DNA from: Pseudomonadota bacterium
GTDB lineage: Bacteria; Pseudomonadota; Gammaproteobacteria; Steroidobacterales; Steroidobacteraceae
Assembly: GCA_016705325.1 (NCBI GenBank)
Contig: JADIYJ010000027.1
Span: forward strand, 186,001 to 250,000
DNA length: 64,000 nt
Direction: 5' to 3'
Shown here: in pieces, positions 16,925 to 26,117 of the stretch
Layout of the letters: each line of letters opens with the position of its first letter
Numbering within the stretch: position 1 is the stretch's first letter
The notes under the pieces: model-generated
The model's input: only the letters and a program-made list of their open reading frames with translations
What the model was told of the DNA's origin: nothing
The model's database searches: none
Made by a program: the position numbers and the translations under genes

Positions 16925-17185
16925 CTAAGCCGCCGACTCACTGGCGACGTCCCAGTTCGGGAATACCAGTACCGCCGGATGACACTTGAGCGCTCGCGCC
17001 AGCACCTTTGCCCGCTCAACCCCCAGGTTGACCCGGCTGTTCTCAATGGCCGAGATCGTGGACTGCGGAATACCCGTGAGTTCGGCGAGCTGGCCCTGCG
17101 TGAGCTCCTGGAGCTCCCGGAGAATGCGCACCGAATCGCCGACCGAAACCTCGACGCGCCGCTTGGCTGGTCTGAACTCTCTCAT
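16925..17185 (-). CDS. HigA-like XRE-family antitoxin
   Basis: An 86-residue DNA-binding protein with a helix-turn-helix of the Cro/CI type (LTQGQLAELTGIPQSTISAI). The order toxin first, antitoxin second, with one base between the two genes, is that of higBA-type type II toxin-antitoxin systems. The antitoxin would neutralise the toxin and repress the operon at the palindromic promoter before the toxin gene. The group II intron begins about 60 bp after its stop codon. The HTH is complete, so the gene looks functional. Confidence 0.85.
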   Translation of the reverse strand: MREFRPAKRRVEVSVGDSVRILRELQELTQGQLAELTGIPQSTISAIENSRVNLGVERAKVLARALKCHPAVLVFPNWDVASESAA

Positions 17186-17186
17186 C

Positions 17187-17471
17187 TCACGGTCTCCGAT
17201 AATCGTGGGGCGTGACCTGAATGACCTGTATCAGTAACACGTTCGCTACAACGCGGTAGATCACTCTCCACTTCAAGCCAAGACGGGACGAACGATGCCC
17301 TTTCCACTCGCCGGAAAGGGATTCATCGTGAAATCCCTTGATGGCGCGTAGCCCGGGTGGCCCCGAAAGCGCCGCAATGTCCTTCCACTTCTCGTAGTGC
17401 TTCAGAATCTCCAGCGGCACCGCACCGGACAGTTGCCTGTCTACCCGACGGTGCTCCTCAATTCGCCACAT
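17187..17471 (-). CDS. HigB/RelE-family toxin (predicted mRNA interferase)
   Basis: A 94-residue basic protein of the RelE/ParE fold. The segment LSGEWKGHRSSRLGLKWRVI and the C-terminal IQVIQVTPHDYRR carry the Arg/Lys/Tyr/His residues expected for a ribosome-dependent RNase of the HigB/YoeB kind. It overlaps nothing and is followed after one base by the antitoxin. The ATG at 17471 lies about where transcription is predicted to begin, so the mRNA may be leaderless. Exact subfamily is uncertain. Confidence 0.85.
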   Translation of the reverse strand: MWRIEEHRRVDRQLSGAVPLEILKHYEKWKDIAALSGPPGLRAIKGFHDESLSGEWKGHRSSRLGLKWRVIYRVVANVLLIQVIQVTPHDYRRP

Positions 17472-17476
17472 GACAA

Positions 17477-17506
17477 ATAATAGCTATACTATATTTGTTA
17501 TGTCAA
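17477..17506 (-). promoter_or_regulatory. predicted promoter/operator of the toxin-antitoxin pair
   Basis: On the minus strand TTGACA (17501-17506) and TATTAT (17477-17482) are separated by 18 bp, a near-consensus sigma-70 promoter. The interval is AT-rich in an otherwise GC-rich region, and TGACA at one end is mirrored by TGTCA at the other. That imperfect palindrome could be the antitoxin operator. The predicted start of transcription falls at the toxin ATG. Confidence 0.7.
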
Positions 17507-17616
17507 CGCGCCTGCGCGGCCCCACGAGCCAGGCTCGAATGCCGACATTCAAAGGGCAAGAACGACCCTTCCGAGACAGTCGTCAACGACCATTTTCGGG
17601 CGGTCGACGACGTTAC

Positions 17617-18547
17617 TCAGTTCGTACGCGTCAGCGCGAGCTGTACGCGTACGAGATCGCGGTCGAGCCCAGCGTCGCTGAAACGGGTGTAGTACAGGTG
17701 CGGCGTCCGCCCCGCCCGGGCCGGGGGTAACCGCAGGGCGGCAGGTCAACTTCGCTTCAGCCAGCAACTGCGGCTCGCTGCAGTGAATTAGATCGGTCGA
17801 CAGCGAGAAGAAGTAGCCGCACACGTTCCGACCATCAACCCAGCCGGGTGTCGGAGCCACCAGCATGTATCGGCTGAGGTAGGTGCTGTAGACCATGTGC
17901 CCGCCACCCAAGCCGTCGATCCGCCTGCTGAGAAATGTACACATGGGTACTGCGCTGCCGGTCACGTACGGCCTCATCATGCGGAGGCCGAAGCTGCCGC
18001 CATCCCCGGCGCGCCAGCTGGACGGGTCGTCGAGCCGGTCGGTCAATCGTGTAGTCGAACACAACCTCCTTGGCGCCCACCGCCACGGTGACGAGGAGCG
18101 GCGTGAGCTTGAATGTGAGCTGGCCTCGAACGCCTCCACGGTGGCGGCGACAGTAACGTCTCCGATGCCCCAGGCCTGCAGAACGCCACTCGCGGAGACC
18201 GGGGCGATAGTGGGATTTGAGCTGCTCCAGGTCGCCGCCTTGTTCGGCAATGCATTGCCGAACTGGTCGCGCGCAATCGCGGTGAGCTGCACAGTATCGC
18301 CTTCGTAGGGTGTGGTCGTCGGACTCGTCACCGTCACTGACGCAGTGGCGTTGCCGGCGACGGCGGTGGCGCTGAACGACACGGGCGCCAAGCCCGCGAC
18401 TGTCGCAGTCGCGTGCTGCGAGCCGGCGGTCGTTCCCAGCGTCCAGCGTGTGCTGGCATTCCCGCCACTGTCGGAGACGCCGCCGCAGGCAGCCAACGAG
18501 AGTGAAGCGAGTCCGACAACCACCACGCGAGAGAACTTGAACCGCAT
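17617..18547 (-). pseudogene. broken secreted lipoprotein with bacterial Ig-like domain
   Basis: The gene opens at ATG 18547 behind GGAGGG, with a signal peptide and lipobox SLAACG. Next comes a BIG2-like Ig domain (about 65-135: EGDTVQLTAIARDQFGNALP, then AATWSSSNPTIA). Homology then jumps frames: a piece GQLTFKLTPLLVTVAVGAKE near 18100, a return to the first frame with SFGLRMMRPYVTGSA and FFSLSTDLIHCSEPQLLAEA, and a C-terminal piece LYYTRFSDAGLDRDLVR in a third frame ending at 17617. The later part resembles surface carbohydrate-binding or glycosidase-like repeats, but I cannot name the family. At least three frameshifts are required. Confidence 0.7.
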
Positions 18548-18924
18548 GTGGATCCCTCCATAGTGCGGTCCGGCCCGACAGGCCAACTCCGGCATCCCGT
18601 CGGCGCGGGCCGGATCACATGGTCAGCATCTGCCGGTGCAGCGGAAATTGTTATCGTGGATGTCGGCAGCATGAGGGCGACTGGTCATGTTTCAGTCGGT
18701 CCCGACTGGCCGAAATCAGGAAGGCAGAATGAGTCGCTTAAGGGCTGCCGAAAGTGAGCCTGCGCCAACGTCTGCCTTTTCAGGTAGTCGGCCGTGCGGG
18801 AAGCAATCCGATCACGACGCGAAGAGGCTTGTTTCCAAACGGTCTCCGCATCGAAGGCGGCCGCAGGGTCAGTTTGGGACAAACCTCCGACTAACCCCCA
18901 GCCCCTATCCCCCAACCCCTTTCT
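18548..18924. other. intergenic stretch without a gene
   Basis: This 377-bp gap holds the ribosome-binding site of the broken lipoprotein at its left end and the hairpin/C-rich repeat copy A at its right end. Between them is sequence with short CGGCCGAAA-like and GGCTGCCGAAAG motifs but no coding potential or terminator that I can support. Confidence 0.6.
18868..18921. repeat. hairpin plus C-rich tail repeat, copy A
   Basis: GTTTG and CAAAC flank GGA, followed by the core ACCTCCGACTAAC and a tail of C-rich CCCCTATCCCCC. It sits just 3' of ntrX. The core ACCTCCGACT recurs at 45516-45565 and 47423-47460. Confidence 0.65.
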
Positions 18925-20286
18925 TCAGTCGTCCGCCTGGCGGAAATCCACTCCCAGCGAACGCAGCTTGCGGTACAGGTGCGTGCGCTCCATGCCCACG
19001 CGCTTCGCGAGCTGGCCGACCTTGCCATTGCAGAGCTGCAGCTGCTGCGTCAGGTAGGCGCGCTCGAAATGCTCGCGGGCTTCGCGCAGAGGCAGCGCCA
19101 GCAGGTCCTGCTTCACCAGCGGCTCGTCCACCGGCGACTGCGAGGAAATCTCGCGCTCGATTTCCTCGAGGCGGATTTCCTCGGGCCCGCCCTGGATCAG
19201 CAGGCGCTGGACCAGGTTCTTGAGCTCGCGGATGTTGCCGGGCCACGGATAGTTGCGCAGGCGGTTCTGTGCCGCGACGCCAAAGCGCCGGAACGGCAGG
19301 CGCTCGTCATCGACGAGGCGGTCGACGTAATAGCGCAGCAGCTCCGGCACGTCCTCGGCGTATTCGCGCAGCGGCGGAACCCGCAGGGTCAGCACGTTCA
19401 GGTTCGACAGCAGGTCCAGCCGGAACGGCACCGGGCCGCGCGTTTCGAAGCCGGGCTGCGCCGACGAGAGGATGCGAACGTCGAACCGCAGCGGCGCGCC
19501 GCGGCCGCCCCTGCGCTGGAACGTGCCCGACTCGAACACGGCGAGCAATAACCGCTGCGCGCTCTGTGGCAGGTCCTCGAGGCCATTGATGAACAGTACG
19601 CCGCCCTGCGCCTGCTCGAGCAGGCCCGCGGTCACGCCGCTCTCGTTTTCGACCCCGAGCAGCACGAATTCGGCGTTGTCCTCGGTGACCGCCCCGGCAG
19701 ACAGGCTGACGATCGGACCCGAGGAGCGCGCACTCAGCGCGTGAATGTAGCGGGCGAAGGCTTCGCGGCCGGTTCCCGGCTCGCCGAGCACCAGCACCGG
19801 CGCGTCGTGCGGGGCGATCTGTTTCACTTTCTCGCGCAGGTCGCGCATCAGGCGACTGCGGCCCACCGGTGCAATCAGCGGCGGCACCAGCGTCCGCGTG
19901 ACTCGCTGCCGGCGCTTGCCTTCCTCGAGCGCGCGCGCGACGGTCCGCAGCAGCTTGGCCAGCGAGAGCGGCTTCTCGACGTAGTCGATCGCACCGAGCC
20001 GCGTGGCTTCGACGGCGGTTTCGACCGTGCCGTGGCCGGACATCATGACGACCGGCGCCGTGAGCGCCTGCGACTGCTGCCACTCGCGCAACAGGCTGAT
20101 GCCATCGGTGTCGGGCATCCAGATATCGAGCAATACGAGGTCTGGCGCCTGCTGCGCGCATGCGGCGCGTGCCTCGGCGGCATTGCCCGCGGTTTCAACG
20201 ATGTAGCCTTCCTCCGAGAGTATTTCCCGGACGAGTTCACGAATGTCGTTCTCGTCGTCGACGACGAGTATCCGCGCGTTGGTCAT
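18925..20286 (-). CDS. ntrX: NtrX-family response regulator with degenerate sigma-54 AAA+ domain
   Basis: A 453-residue regulator: receiver (acidic VVDDEND, phospho-Asp in VLLDIWMPDTDG, Lys in YVEKPLS), AAA+ domain (about 140-370) and Fis-type HTH (KRVGMERTHLYRKLRSLG). The AAA+ domain is unusual. Walker A is GEPGTGRE with Arg for Lys, Walker B is GGVLFINGLED with Asn-Gly for Asp-Glu, and the sigma-54 contact loop GAFTGA is replaced by SGVTAG. It may therefore bind DNA without ATP-driven activation of sigma-54. It overlaps ntrY by 4 bp. The pair is linked to nitrogen, redox or envelope control in other proteobacteria. Confidence 0.9.
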   Translation of the reverse strand: MTNARILVVDDENDIRELVREILSEEGYIVETAGNAAEARAACAQQAPDLVLLDIWMPDTDGISLLREWQQSQALTAPVVMMSGHGTVETAVEATRLGAIDYVEKPLSLAKLLRTVARALEEGKRRQRVTRTLVPPLIAPVGRSRLMRDLREKVKQIAPHDAPVLVLGEPGTGREAFARYIHALSARSSGPIVSLSAGAVTEDNAEFVLLGVENESGVTAGLLEQAQGGVLFINGLEDLPQSAQRLLLAVFESGTFQRRGGRGAPLRFDVRILSSAQPGFETRGPVPFRLDLLSNLNVLTLRVPPLREYAEDVPELLRYYVDRLVDDERLPFRRFGVAAQNRLRNYPWPGNIRELKNLVQRLLIQGGPEEIRLEEIEREISSQSPVDEPLVKQDLLALPLREAREHFERAYLTQQLQLCNGKVGQLAKRVGMERTHLYRKLRSLGVDFRQADD

Positions 20287-22520
20287 GCGCGTTCTCTCCT
20301 TGACTCCAGTCTGCCGCGCCTGAGCGCGTTGTCCGCCGCTGCTTCACGCAGCGGCAGCTCGATACGAACCTGTGCACCGCCAGCGGTGCGGTTGTCGGCC
20401 TCGATGTGTCCGCCGTGTTCTTCCACGATCTTGCGGACGATCGCGAGTCCCAGCCCCGTGCCCTTGGTCTTCGTGGTCACGTACGGATCGAACACCTGCC
20501 CGATCAGCTCGCGCTGGAACCCGGGCCCATTGTCCTCCACCGTGATGCGCGCCACGTCAGATTCGCCGCGCGCGACACGCCGCGTCGACACCGTGATCGC
20601 ACCATCGGCCCGCCCTTCCAGCGCCTCGACTGCGTTGGTGAGCAGGTTGTTGAGCAATTGTCGCAGGCGGCCGGGATCGGCGACCAAGGCATCGATCCCG
20701 GGGTCGAGTTCGACCTGGAGGCGCACCCCGCGGATCGCTCCCTGGGCGCGGTAGAGGTCGCTGACCTCGGTCACCATCTTGTTGAGGTCGACCGTGGCCA
20801 TCTCGAGCCGCGGCGCACGCGCGTATTCGCTGAAGGCATTGACCATTTCCTTCATCGCCTCGACCTGCTGCACGATCGTCTCGGTCGCGCGCTCGAGCAT
20901 CTGCACGTCCCTGGGATCGCTCATGCCCGGCAGCAGCTTATGCCGCAGGCGTTCGGCGGACAGGCGGATCGGCGTGAGCGGGTTCTTGATCTCGTGCGCC
21001 AGGCGGCGGGCCACTTCGCCCCATGCGGCCTCGCGCTGCGCCTGCAGCATCACGGTGATGTCGTCGAACACGAGCACGTAGCCACCCGGCGTATCGCCTT
21101 CCACCGGCAGCGGCGTGCACGCGCACATCAGGATGCGGCGCCCGCCACCGGTCTGGAACGTGAACTGCTCGCGCCATTCGACGGCGCCAGTCGCGAACCG
21201 CTGCTGGCAGGCTTCCGCGAACTGAAGTGCGAGGTTCGGCGGCTCCGCGCCGGTGGCGCCAAACGGCGCGCCCACCCGTGATTCGATGTCTTCTCCCAGG
21301 ATCATCGCCGCCGCACGGTTTGCCGTGCGCACGCGCCAATCGGGCTCGAGTGAAATCACGCCCGTCGACAGGCGCGCCAGGATGACCGCGAGTTTGGCGC
21401 GTTCGGTCTCCGCCGCCAGTTGCGCGCGACGCTGGTCTTCACGGGCATGCCGCAGACGCTTGGTCATGTCATTGAACGAGTGCACCAGGAAACCCATCTC
21501 GTCGTGCGACGTAAGGGGCAGCTTCGTGTCGAGGTCGCCCTGTGCCACGGCGCGGGTGCCCTGCACGAGATCCTGGATCGGCTGCACCAGCCGCTGTGCC
21601 GTGAAAATCGCCCCGTACCAGGCCGCGAGCAGCGACAGCAGCAGCACGACGGTCAGCGTGAGGATGAAACTCGCCTTGAGCGGCCGCCGCAGGTAGTCCT
21701 TCTCGCCGAACTGCTGGTAGGCGGACTGCACCGTATCCGCCAGCGCGCCGAGCCGTTCCGCGACGGGGTACATGCTCTGCAGCAACAGCCGTTCGCCGCC
21801 CAACGCGGGTGATTCACCGATCGGCACGGCCGTGCGGATCAGGTACCCGCCGTTCTGCTGCGGCTCGAGACTCACGAAGGGCTGCCCCTGCCGCAACTGC
21901 AGCAGCACCTCACCCGGGACGTCCTCTGGCACGATGTCAGATGACAAACCCTTGCTCACCGAGATTACGCGGCCCGCCTCGGTCGCGACCGTGAGCTCGA
22001 CCGCGCCGACCTGCCGTCGCATCGCTTCGAGCAGACCGGGCATCGTCGAGCCCGCGATGCCGATTTCCTCGGCGATGGCTTCGGAAGCCGCCAGGTGCTC
22101 GCGCATGCGTACTTCCAGCGCCGAGCGCGACAGCACCAGTGCGTCGTCGAGGCTCCTGCGGATCTCGACGTTGAACCAGCTGTCGATGCCCTTGTTCAGG
22201 AACTGCACCGCGAAGAAATACACAAGCAGGATCGGCAGCGTTGCAAGTACGCCGAAAATCCAGACCATGCGCGCCTTGAGCCGCGAGCCGATGACGTGTC
22301 CGCGCCAGTCCCGGATCAGCTGCGTGAGCTCGGTGGCGAGCAACCCGACCAGCACGGCAAGGCCGGCGATGTTGATCGCCAGGATCCACGGGTGCAGCCG
22401 GCTGAACTGCTCCGAGTTCTGCGCCGTCTGGGCCATGAACAGGATGGCCGCAAGCCAGAGCAGGCCGCCGAGACCCATGGTCACTGCCGAGGCAGCGCGT
22501 TTCAGGGTCGGAGCATCCAT
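20283..22520 (-). CDS. ntrY: NtrY-family sensor histidine kinase
   Basis: A 745-residue membrane kinase. Three N-terminal transmembrane helices (about 10-110) and a fourth near 290-312 bracket an extracytoplasmic region. Then come HAMP (LVQPIQDLVQGTRAVAQGD), a PAS domain (about 380-490), HisKA with His in RRLAHEIKNPLTPIR, and HATPase_c with NNLLTNAVEAL, VEDNGPGF and GTGLGLAIVRK. This is the layout of NtrY, partner of NtrX. It lies in a minus-strand run rsmB - DUF4390 - ntrY - ntrX that is conserved in many gammaproteobacteria, and its stop overlaps the ntrX start. Confidence 0.95.
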   Translation of the reverse strand: MDAPTLKRAASAVTMGLGGLLWLAAILFMAQTAQNSEQFSRLHPWILAINIAGLAVLVGLLATELTQLIRDWRGHVIGSRLKARMVWIFGVLATLPILLVYFFAVQFLNKGIDSWFNVEIRRSLDDALVLSRSALEVRMREHLAASEAIAEEIGIAGSTMPGLLEAMRRQVGAVELTVATEAGRVISVSKGLSSDIVPEDVPGEVLLQLRQGQPFVSLEPQQNGGYLIRTAVPIGESPALGGERLLLQSMYPVAERLGALADTVQSAYQQFGEKDYLRRPLKASFILTLTVVLLLSLLAAWYGAIFTAQRLVQPIQDLVQGTRAVAQGDLDTKLPLTSHDEMGFLVHSFNDMTKRLRHAREDQRRAQLAAETERAKLAVILARLSTGVISLEPDWRVRTANRAAAMILGEDIESRVGAPFGATGAEPPNLALQFAEACQQRFATGAVEWREQFTFQTGGGRRILMCACTPLPVEGDTPGGYVLVFDDITVMLQAQREAAWGEVARRLAHEIKNPLTPIRLSAERLRHKLLPGMSDPRDVQMLERATETIVQQVEAMKEMVNAFSEYARAPRLEMATVDLNKMVTEVSDLYRAQGAIRGVRLQVELDPGIDALVADPGRLRQLLNNLLTNAVEALEGRADGAITVSTRRVARGESDVARITVEDNGPGFQRELIGQVFDPYVTTKTKGTGLGLAIVRKIVEEHGGHIEADNRTAGGAQVRIELPLREAAADNALRRGRLESRRERA

Positions 22521-23107
22521 GTCTTCCAGTCGCTCTCGGCGCTCCAGTCATCCGTCCAGAACAGCAGCCAGCCAAAGACGTCGGGCGCGGTATTCATCTT
22601 GAGGACGGCGCGTATGCCGCCCTCATAGACGGGCCCGTCGGACACCAGCGCAGCATCGATCACCGGCAGTCCGTGGAGATCGCCGACGCGCTCGAGCGCC
22701 GCCTGCAGTGAGCCGAAATCCTGCTGCTCGCCGGTGTTGAGGTTTTTCACCAGGTAACGCTGGCTCAGCGCGTGATAGCTCACCTCGTAGCGCTGCTCGA
22801 GCGCGGCGATGCCGGCGTCCAGCATGTAGCGACGCACGCGATCGACGGTGATTTCGTAAGTGAGTCGCAGCGTCAGGCCGGATTCGACCGCCTTGCGCGC
22901 GCCGTCCGGCAGGGTGAGATCCAGCTTCGCATCGAGTTCGTAGACGCCTTCATCGAGCGTGACATTGACGTCGCGAATCTTCAGCTTCGACTCGTCCTCG
23001 GCGTGCGCGACCGGACCCACCGTTGCAATTAAGCACAGCATCAACCACGCGACGTACCTCGCTAAATATGGCAATTTCTGCAGGATGGGGATGGCCGTGT
23101 AGCTCAT
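22502..23107 (-). CDS. DUF4390 domain protein
   Basis: A 201-residue secreted protein with a signal peptide (GPVAHAED) followed by a DUF4390 domain: VNVTLDEGVYELDAKLDL, then a Tyr-rich middle, ending FWTDDWSAESDWKTWML. It is regularly found between rsmB and ntrY, and its function is unknown. The ATG at 23107 was chosen; a TTG at 23116 would add three residues. The 3' end overlaps ntrY by 19 bp, pointing to translational coupling and perhaps a sensory partnership with NtrY. Confidence 0.85.
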   Translation of the reverse strand: MSYTAIPILQKLPYLARYVAWLMLCLIATVGPVAHAEDESKLKIRDVNVTLDEGVYELDAKLDLTLPDGARKAVESGLTLRLTYEITVDRVRRYMLDAGIAALEQRYEVSYHALSQRYLVKNLNTGEQQDFGSLQAALERVGDLHGLPVIDAALVSDGPVYEGGIRAVLKMNTAPDVFGWLLFWTDDWSAESDWKTWMLRP

Positions 23108-23116
23108 TTCCAACAA

Positions 23117-24445
23117 TCATAGCGGCTTGCTCAGGCAAGCATAATAGAACCCGTCCATGGCGGTCTCACCGGGCAGGACCTGGTACCCGGGCCGCGCCCC
23201 GGCAGGGCGCGGCGGCCAGGTGGCCGTCAGTTCGGGCGTCAGGTCCCGGACACCCGGGGTCCGGGCCAGGAAAGCCCCGACGACGCGCTCGTTTTCGGCC
23301 GCCAGCACCGAACAGCTGGTGTACAGCAGGCGACCGCCCGGCTTGACCACCCCCCAGGCGGCGGCCAGCAGGTTCGCCTGCTTCCGCGCCAGGTCCGGGA
23401 TGTCCTTGGCCCGCCTCAGGATTTTGATGTCCGGGTGCCGCCGTATGACCCCGGTGGCCGAGCACGGCACGTCCAGCAGGACCCGGTCGTACGGCCGACC
23501 GTCCCACCAGCCACCGACGTTCTCGACGTCCGCTGCTACCAGCCTGGCCTGCAACCCAAGCCGCTCGAGGTTTTCACGGATTCGCAGCAGCCGCGGCTCG
23601 GACACGTCGAGGGCCGTGACTTCGGCATTACCGTTGGTCCGCTCGAGCACGTGACAGGTCTTGCCGCCCGGCGCCGCGCAGGCATCCAGGATGCGTTCGC
23701 CTTCCTGCGGGTCGAGGAGTTCGGTCGCCAGCTGGGCCGCGGCGTCCTGCACCGAAAGTCGGCCATCCATGAACCCCGGCAGCGAACGCACGTCGCCGGG
23801 CGGCGCCACCTGCAGCGCATCGCGCGCGAGCGGGTGCGGCGTGACCGTGAACCCTGCAGCCTCCAGCTCACCCCTGGCCCACGCCACATCGCCACGCATG
23901 CCGTTCACGCGCACCCACAACGGCGGGTGCGCATTGTTGGCGTCAAGCGCAGCCAGCGCGGCCTCGCCACGGTCCGTGCGCAGCGCATCGACGAACCAGC
24001 GCGGATGCGCGGTGCGCAGCGCCACGTCGCGGTCGATGGCGTGCAGGATGTCTGCCTGCTCACGCTGGAATCGCCGCAGGATCGCGTTGACGAACCCGGC
24101 GGCTTGCTCGAATCCGAGCACCCTGGCCGCACTCACGGTTTCGGAAACGGCAGCGTGTGCCGCGGTCTCGCCGGAGACCAGCTGGAAGAGCCCGATTTCG
24201 ATCAGCGCCCGCAGGCGCGGCGGGAGCTGGTCGGGCGAACGCGACGCCAACGCATTGAGCACCGCGGCCAGTCGAAGGTGCCAGCGCAGCGTGCCGTAGC
24301 ACAGCGAGCGCTTGAGCCCGCGCGCCGAGCCTTCATCGCTGTCGGTGGCGAGGACGTCGTCGAGCGAGCGCCCTTCCTCGATGACGGCAGCGACGATGAT
24401 CGCGGCAGACGCACGTACTTCCGCCGGACCCGTGGCCGTGCTCAT
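23117..24445 (-). CDS. rsmB: 16S rRNA m5C967 methyltransferase
   Basis: A 442-residue enzyme: an N-terminal NusB-like RNA-binding domain (1 to about 140) and a Rossmann SAM-methyltransferase with ACAAPGGKTCH, DVPCSATGVIRRHPD (first catalytic Cys) and YTSCSVLAAENE (second Cys). It methylates C967 of 16S rRNA. The ATG at 24445 overlaps the fmt stop as ATGA; the frame is open further upstream only as an artefact of GC content. It is part of the conserved def-fmt-rsmB cluster. Confidence 0.96.
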   Translation of the reverse strand: MSTATGPAEVRASAAIIVAAVIEEGRSLDDVLATDSDEGSARGLKRSLCYGTLRWHLRLAAVLNALASRSPDQLPPRLRALIEIGLFQLVSGETAAHAAVSETVSAARVLGFEQAAGFVNAILRRFQREQADILHAIDRDVALRTAHPRWFVDALRTDRGEAALAALDANNAHPPLWVRVNGMRGDVAWARGELEAAGFTVTPHPLARDALQVAPPGDVRSLPGFMDGRLSVQDAAAQLATELLDPQEGERILDACAAPGGKTCHVLERTNGNAEVTALDVSEPRLLRIRENLERLGLQARLVAADVENVGGWWDGRPYDRVLLDVPCSATGVIRRHPDIKILRRAKDIPDLARKQANLLAAAWGVVKPGGRLLYTSCSVLAAENERVVGAFLARTPGVRDLTPELTATWPPRPAGARPGYQVLPGETAMDGFYYACLSKPL

Positions 24446-25401
24446 GCGATCACCTCGCCGAAGCGTTCGCCGCCCAGCGGCCTGGAATTGAGAATGTCGC
24501 GGGCTCTGAGCGGCTTGCGACCGGGAAACTGCACCGCCAGCAATTCGAGCAGGCCGTCGCCGGTGGCGACGAGGATGCGCCCTGCCGCTGCCCGCACGAC
24601 CGTTCCCGGTGCCGCATGGAGTCCCACCGCGATCTCCCCGGTCACCGGGCACGCCTCCCAGATGCGCACCTGCTCGTCGTCGAGCCGTGTCTCGGCGACC
24701 GGCCAGGGGACGAACGCGCGAACCTGCCGATCGATCGCGCCGGCAGACTGCGACCAGTCGATGCGCGCCTCCTCCTTGCGGATTTTCGCGGCATAGGTCG
24801 CGCCATCGGCCGGTTGCGGCGTCGCGTGCAGCGAACCTGCGGCCCAGCCCTGCACTGCCGTGACGATGGCCTGCGCACCGAGCTCCGCGAGTCGATCGTG
24901 CAGCTCGCCGGCGGTTTCGCGCGGTCCGATCGCGAGTTCGCGCCGTAGCAGCTCCGGCCCGGTGTCGAGCCCGGCGTCCATCAGCATGATCGAAACTCCG
25001 GTGCGCTCGTCGCCGGCAAGCACGGCGCGCTGGATCGGTGCCGCGCCGCGCCAGCGCGGCAGCAGCGACCCGTGGATATTGAGACAACCGAGCCGCGGCA
25101 GATCGAGCACGGCCTGCGGCAGGAGCAACCCGTACGCGACGACGACCATGAGATCGGCCGCATAGGCCGCGAGCCGCTGCCGTGCCGCGGGCGTCTTGAG
25201 CGTGGCCGGCTGCTCGACCGGTATGCCGAGCGCGAGGGCCCGTTGTTTCACGGCACTCGACGCGACTTCGCGGCCCCGCCCCGCCGGCCGGTCGGGCTGG
25301 GTGTAGACCGCAACGATGGCATGGCCCGCGTCGTGCAAAGCCTGCAGGGCCGGCACCGAGAACTCAGGCGTGCCGGCGAAGACGATGCGCAGCGGTTGCA
25401 T
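24442..25401 (-). CDS. fmt: methionyl-tRNA formyltransferase
   Basis: A 319-residue protein with formyltransferase motifs: start LRIVFAGTPEFSVPALQAL, the catalytic loop NIHGSLLPRWRGAAPI (Asn, His) and SIMLMDAGLDTGPE (Asp). The C-terminal OB-like domain binds tRNA. It formylates initiator Met-tRNA using 10-formyl-THF. It is overlapped at both ends, with def by one base and rsmB by four, so all three are translated as one operon. Confidence 0.97.
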   Translation of the reverse strand: MQPLRIVFAGTPEFSVPALQALHDAGHAIVAVYTQPDRPAGRGREVASSAVKQRALALGIPVEQPATLKTPAARQRLAAYAADLMVVVAYGLLLPQAVLDLPRLGCLNIHGSLLPRWRGAAPIQRAVLAGDERTGVSIMLMDAGLDTGPELLRRELAIGPRETAGELHDRLAELGAQAIVTAVQGWAAGSLHATPQPADGATYAAKIRKEEARIDWSQSAGAIDRQVRAFVPWPVAETRLDDEQVRIWEACPVTGEIAVGLHAAPGTVVRAAAGRILVATGDGLLELLAVQFPGRKPLRARDILNSRPLGGERFGEVIA

Positions 25402-25940
25402 CAGATGGCGGGAGTCCGGATGCGCTCGCCGGTCGCCGGGCGATTGCGCTTGTCCTTCTCGAGCTTGCGGCGAATGCGGTTACGCTTGAGTTCGGAGAGG
25501 TAATCGACGAACAGCTTGCCATCGAGGTGATCGAGCTCGTGCTGGATGCAGATCGCGAGCAACCCTTCGGCCTCGAGCTCGAACGGCTTGCCATCGCGGC
25601 CGAGGGCGCGCACGCGCACCTTGCCGGAGCGGGCCGTCGGCGTGTCAAACACGCCGGGGACCGACAGGCAGCCTTCCTCGATCTCGATCTCACCCGACCG
25701 CTCGATGATCTCGGGATTGATGAGGACCAGCGGCTTCGACTTGTCCTCGCTGACATCCATCACCACGAGGCGCTTGTGGTAATCGACCTGCGTCGCCGCG
25801 AGGCCGATCCCGGGCGCGGCATACATGGTCTCGAACATGTCGTCGATCACCTGCCCGAGCCCGGCGCCCACGCGCTCGACCGGCGCCGCTTTGGTACGCA
25901 GTCGAGGGTCTGGATATTCGAGGATGGTTAGCTTCGCCAT
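25401..25940 (-). CDS. def: peptide deformylase
   Basis: A 179-residue metalloenzyme with the three family motifs GIGLAATQV, EEGCLSVPG (Cys ligand) and QHELDHLDG (two His ligands and catalytic Glu). It removes the formyl group from nascent proteins. It is first in the minus-strand cluster, divergent from tsaP; the 178-bp gap carries AT-rich sequence (25960-25985) that probably contains its promoter. The C-terminal tail KLEKDKRNRPATGERIRTP is slightly longer than in the short enzymes. Confidence 0.97.
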   Translation of the reverse strand: MAKLTILEYPDPRLRTKAAPVERVGAGLGQVIDDMFETMYAAPGIGLAATQVDYHKRLVVMDVSEDKSKPLVLINPEIIERSGEIEIEEGCLSVPGVFDTPTARSGKVRVRALGRDGKPFELEAEGLLAICIQHELDHLDGKLFVDYLSELKRNRIRRKLEKDKRNRPATGERIRTPAI

Positions 25941-26117
25941 TCTTGCGAAAATACTGCTAAAGTTATGTCACGCTTGAATTTAATGGTCGTCAATGGGCCG
26001 CTGGACCGCCGTCGCCTTCCAGCGGAATGGCGCGACTGAGACGTGGTCGGCAGCGGCCGCCGGGCAGCCTGGATTATAAGGCGACGGTCGCGACCCCGAT
26101 ACCCGATGGAGAGAGGG

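Noticed and set aside
23117..25087. Extended rsmB frame of 656 codons
   Set aside because: The upstream 214 codons are an out-of-frame reading of fmt; the ATG at 24445 has proper overlap and family length.
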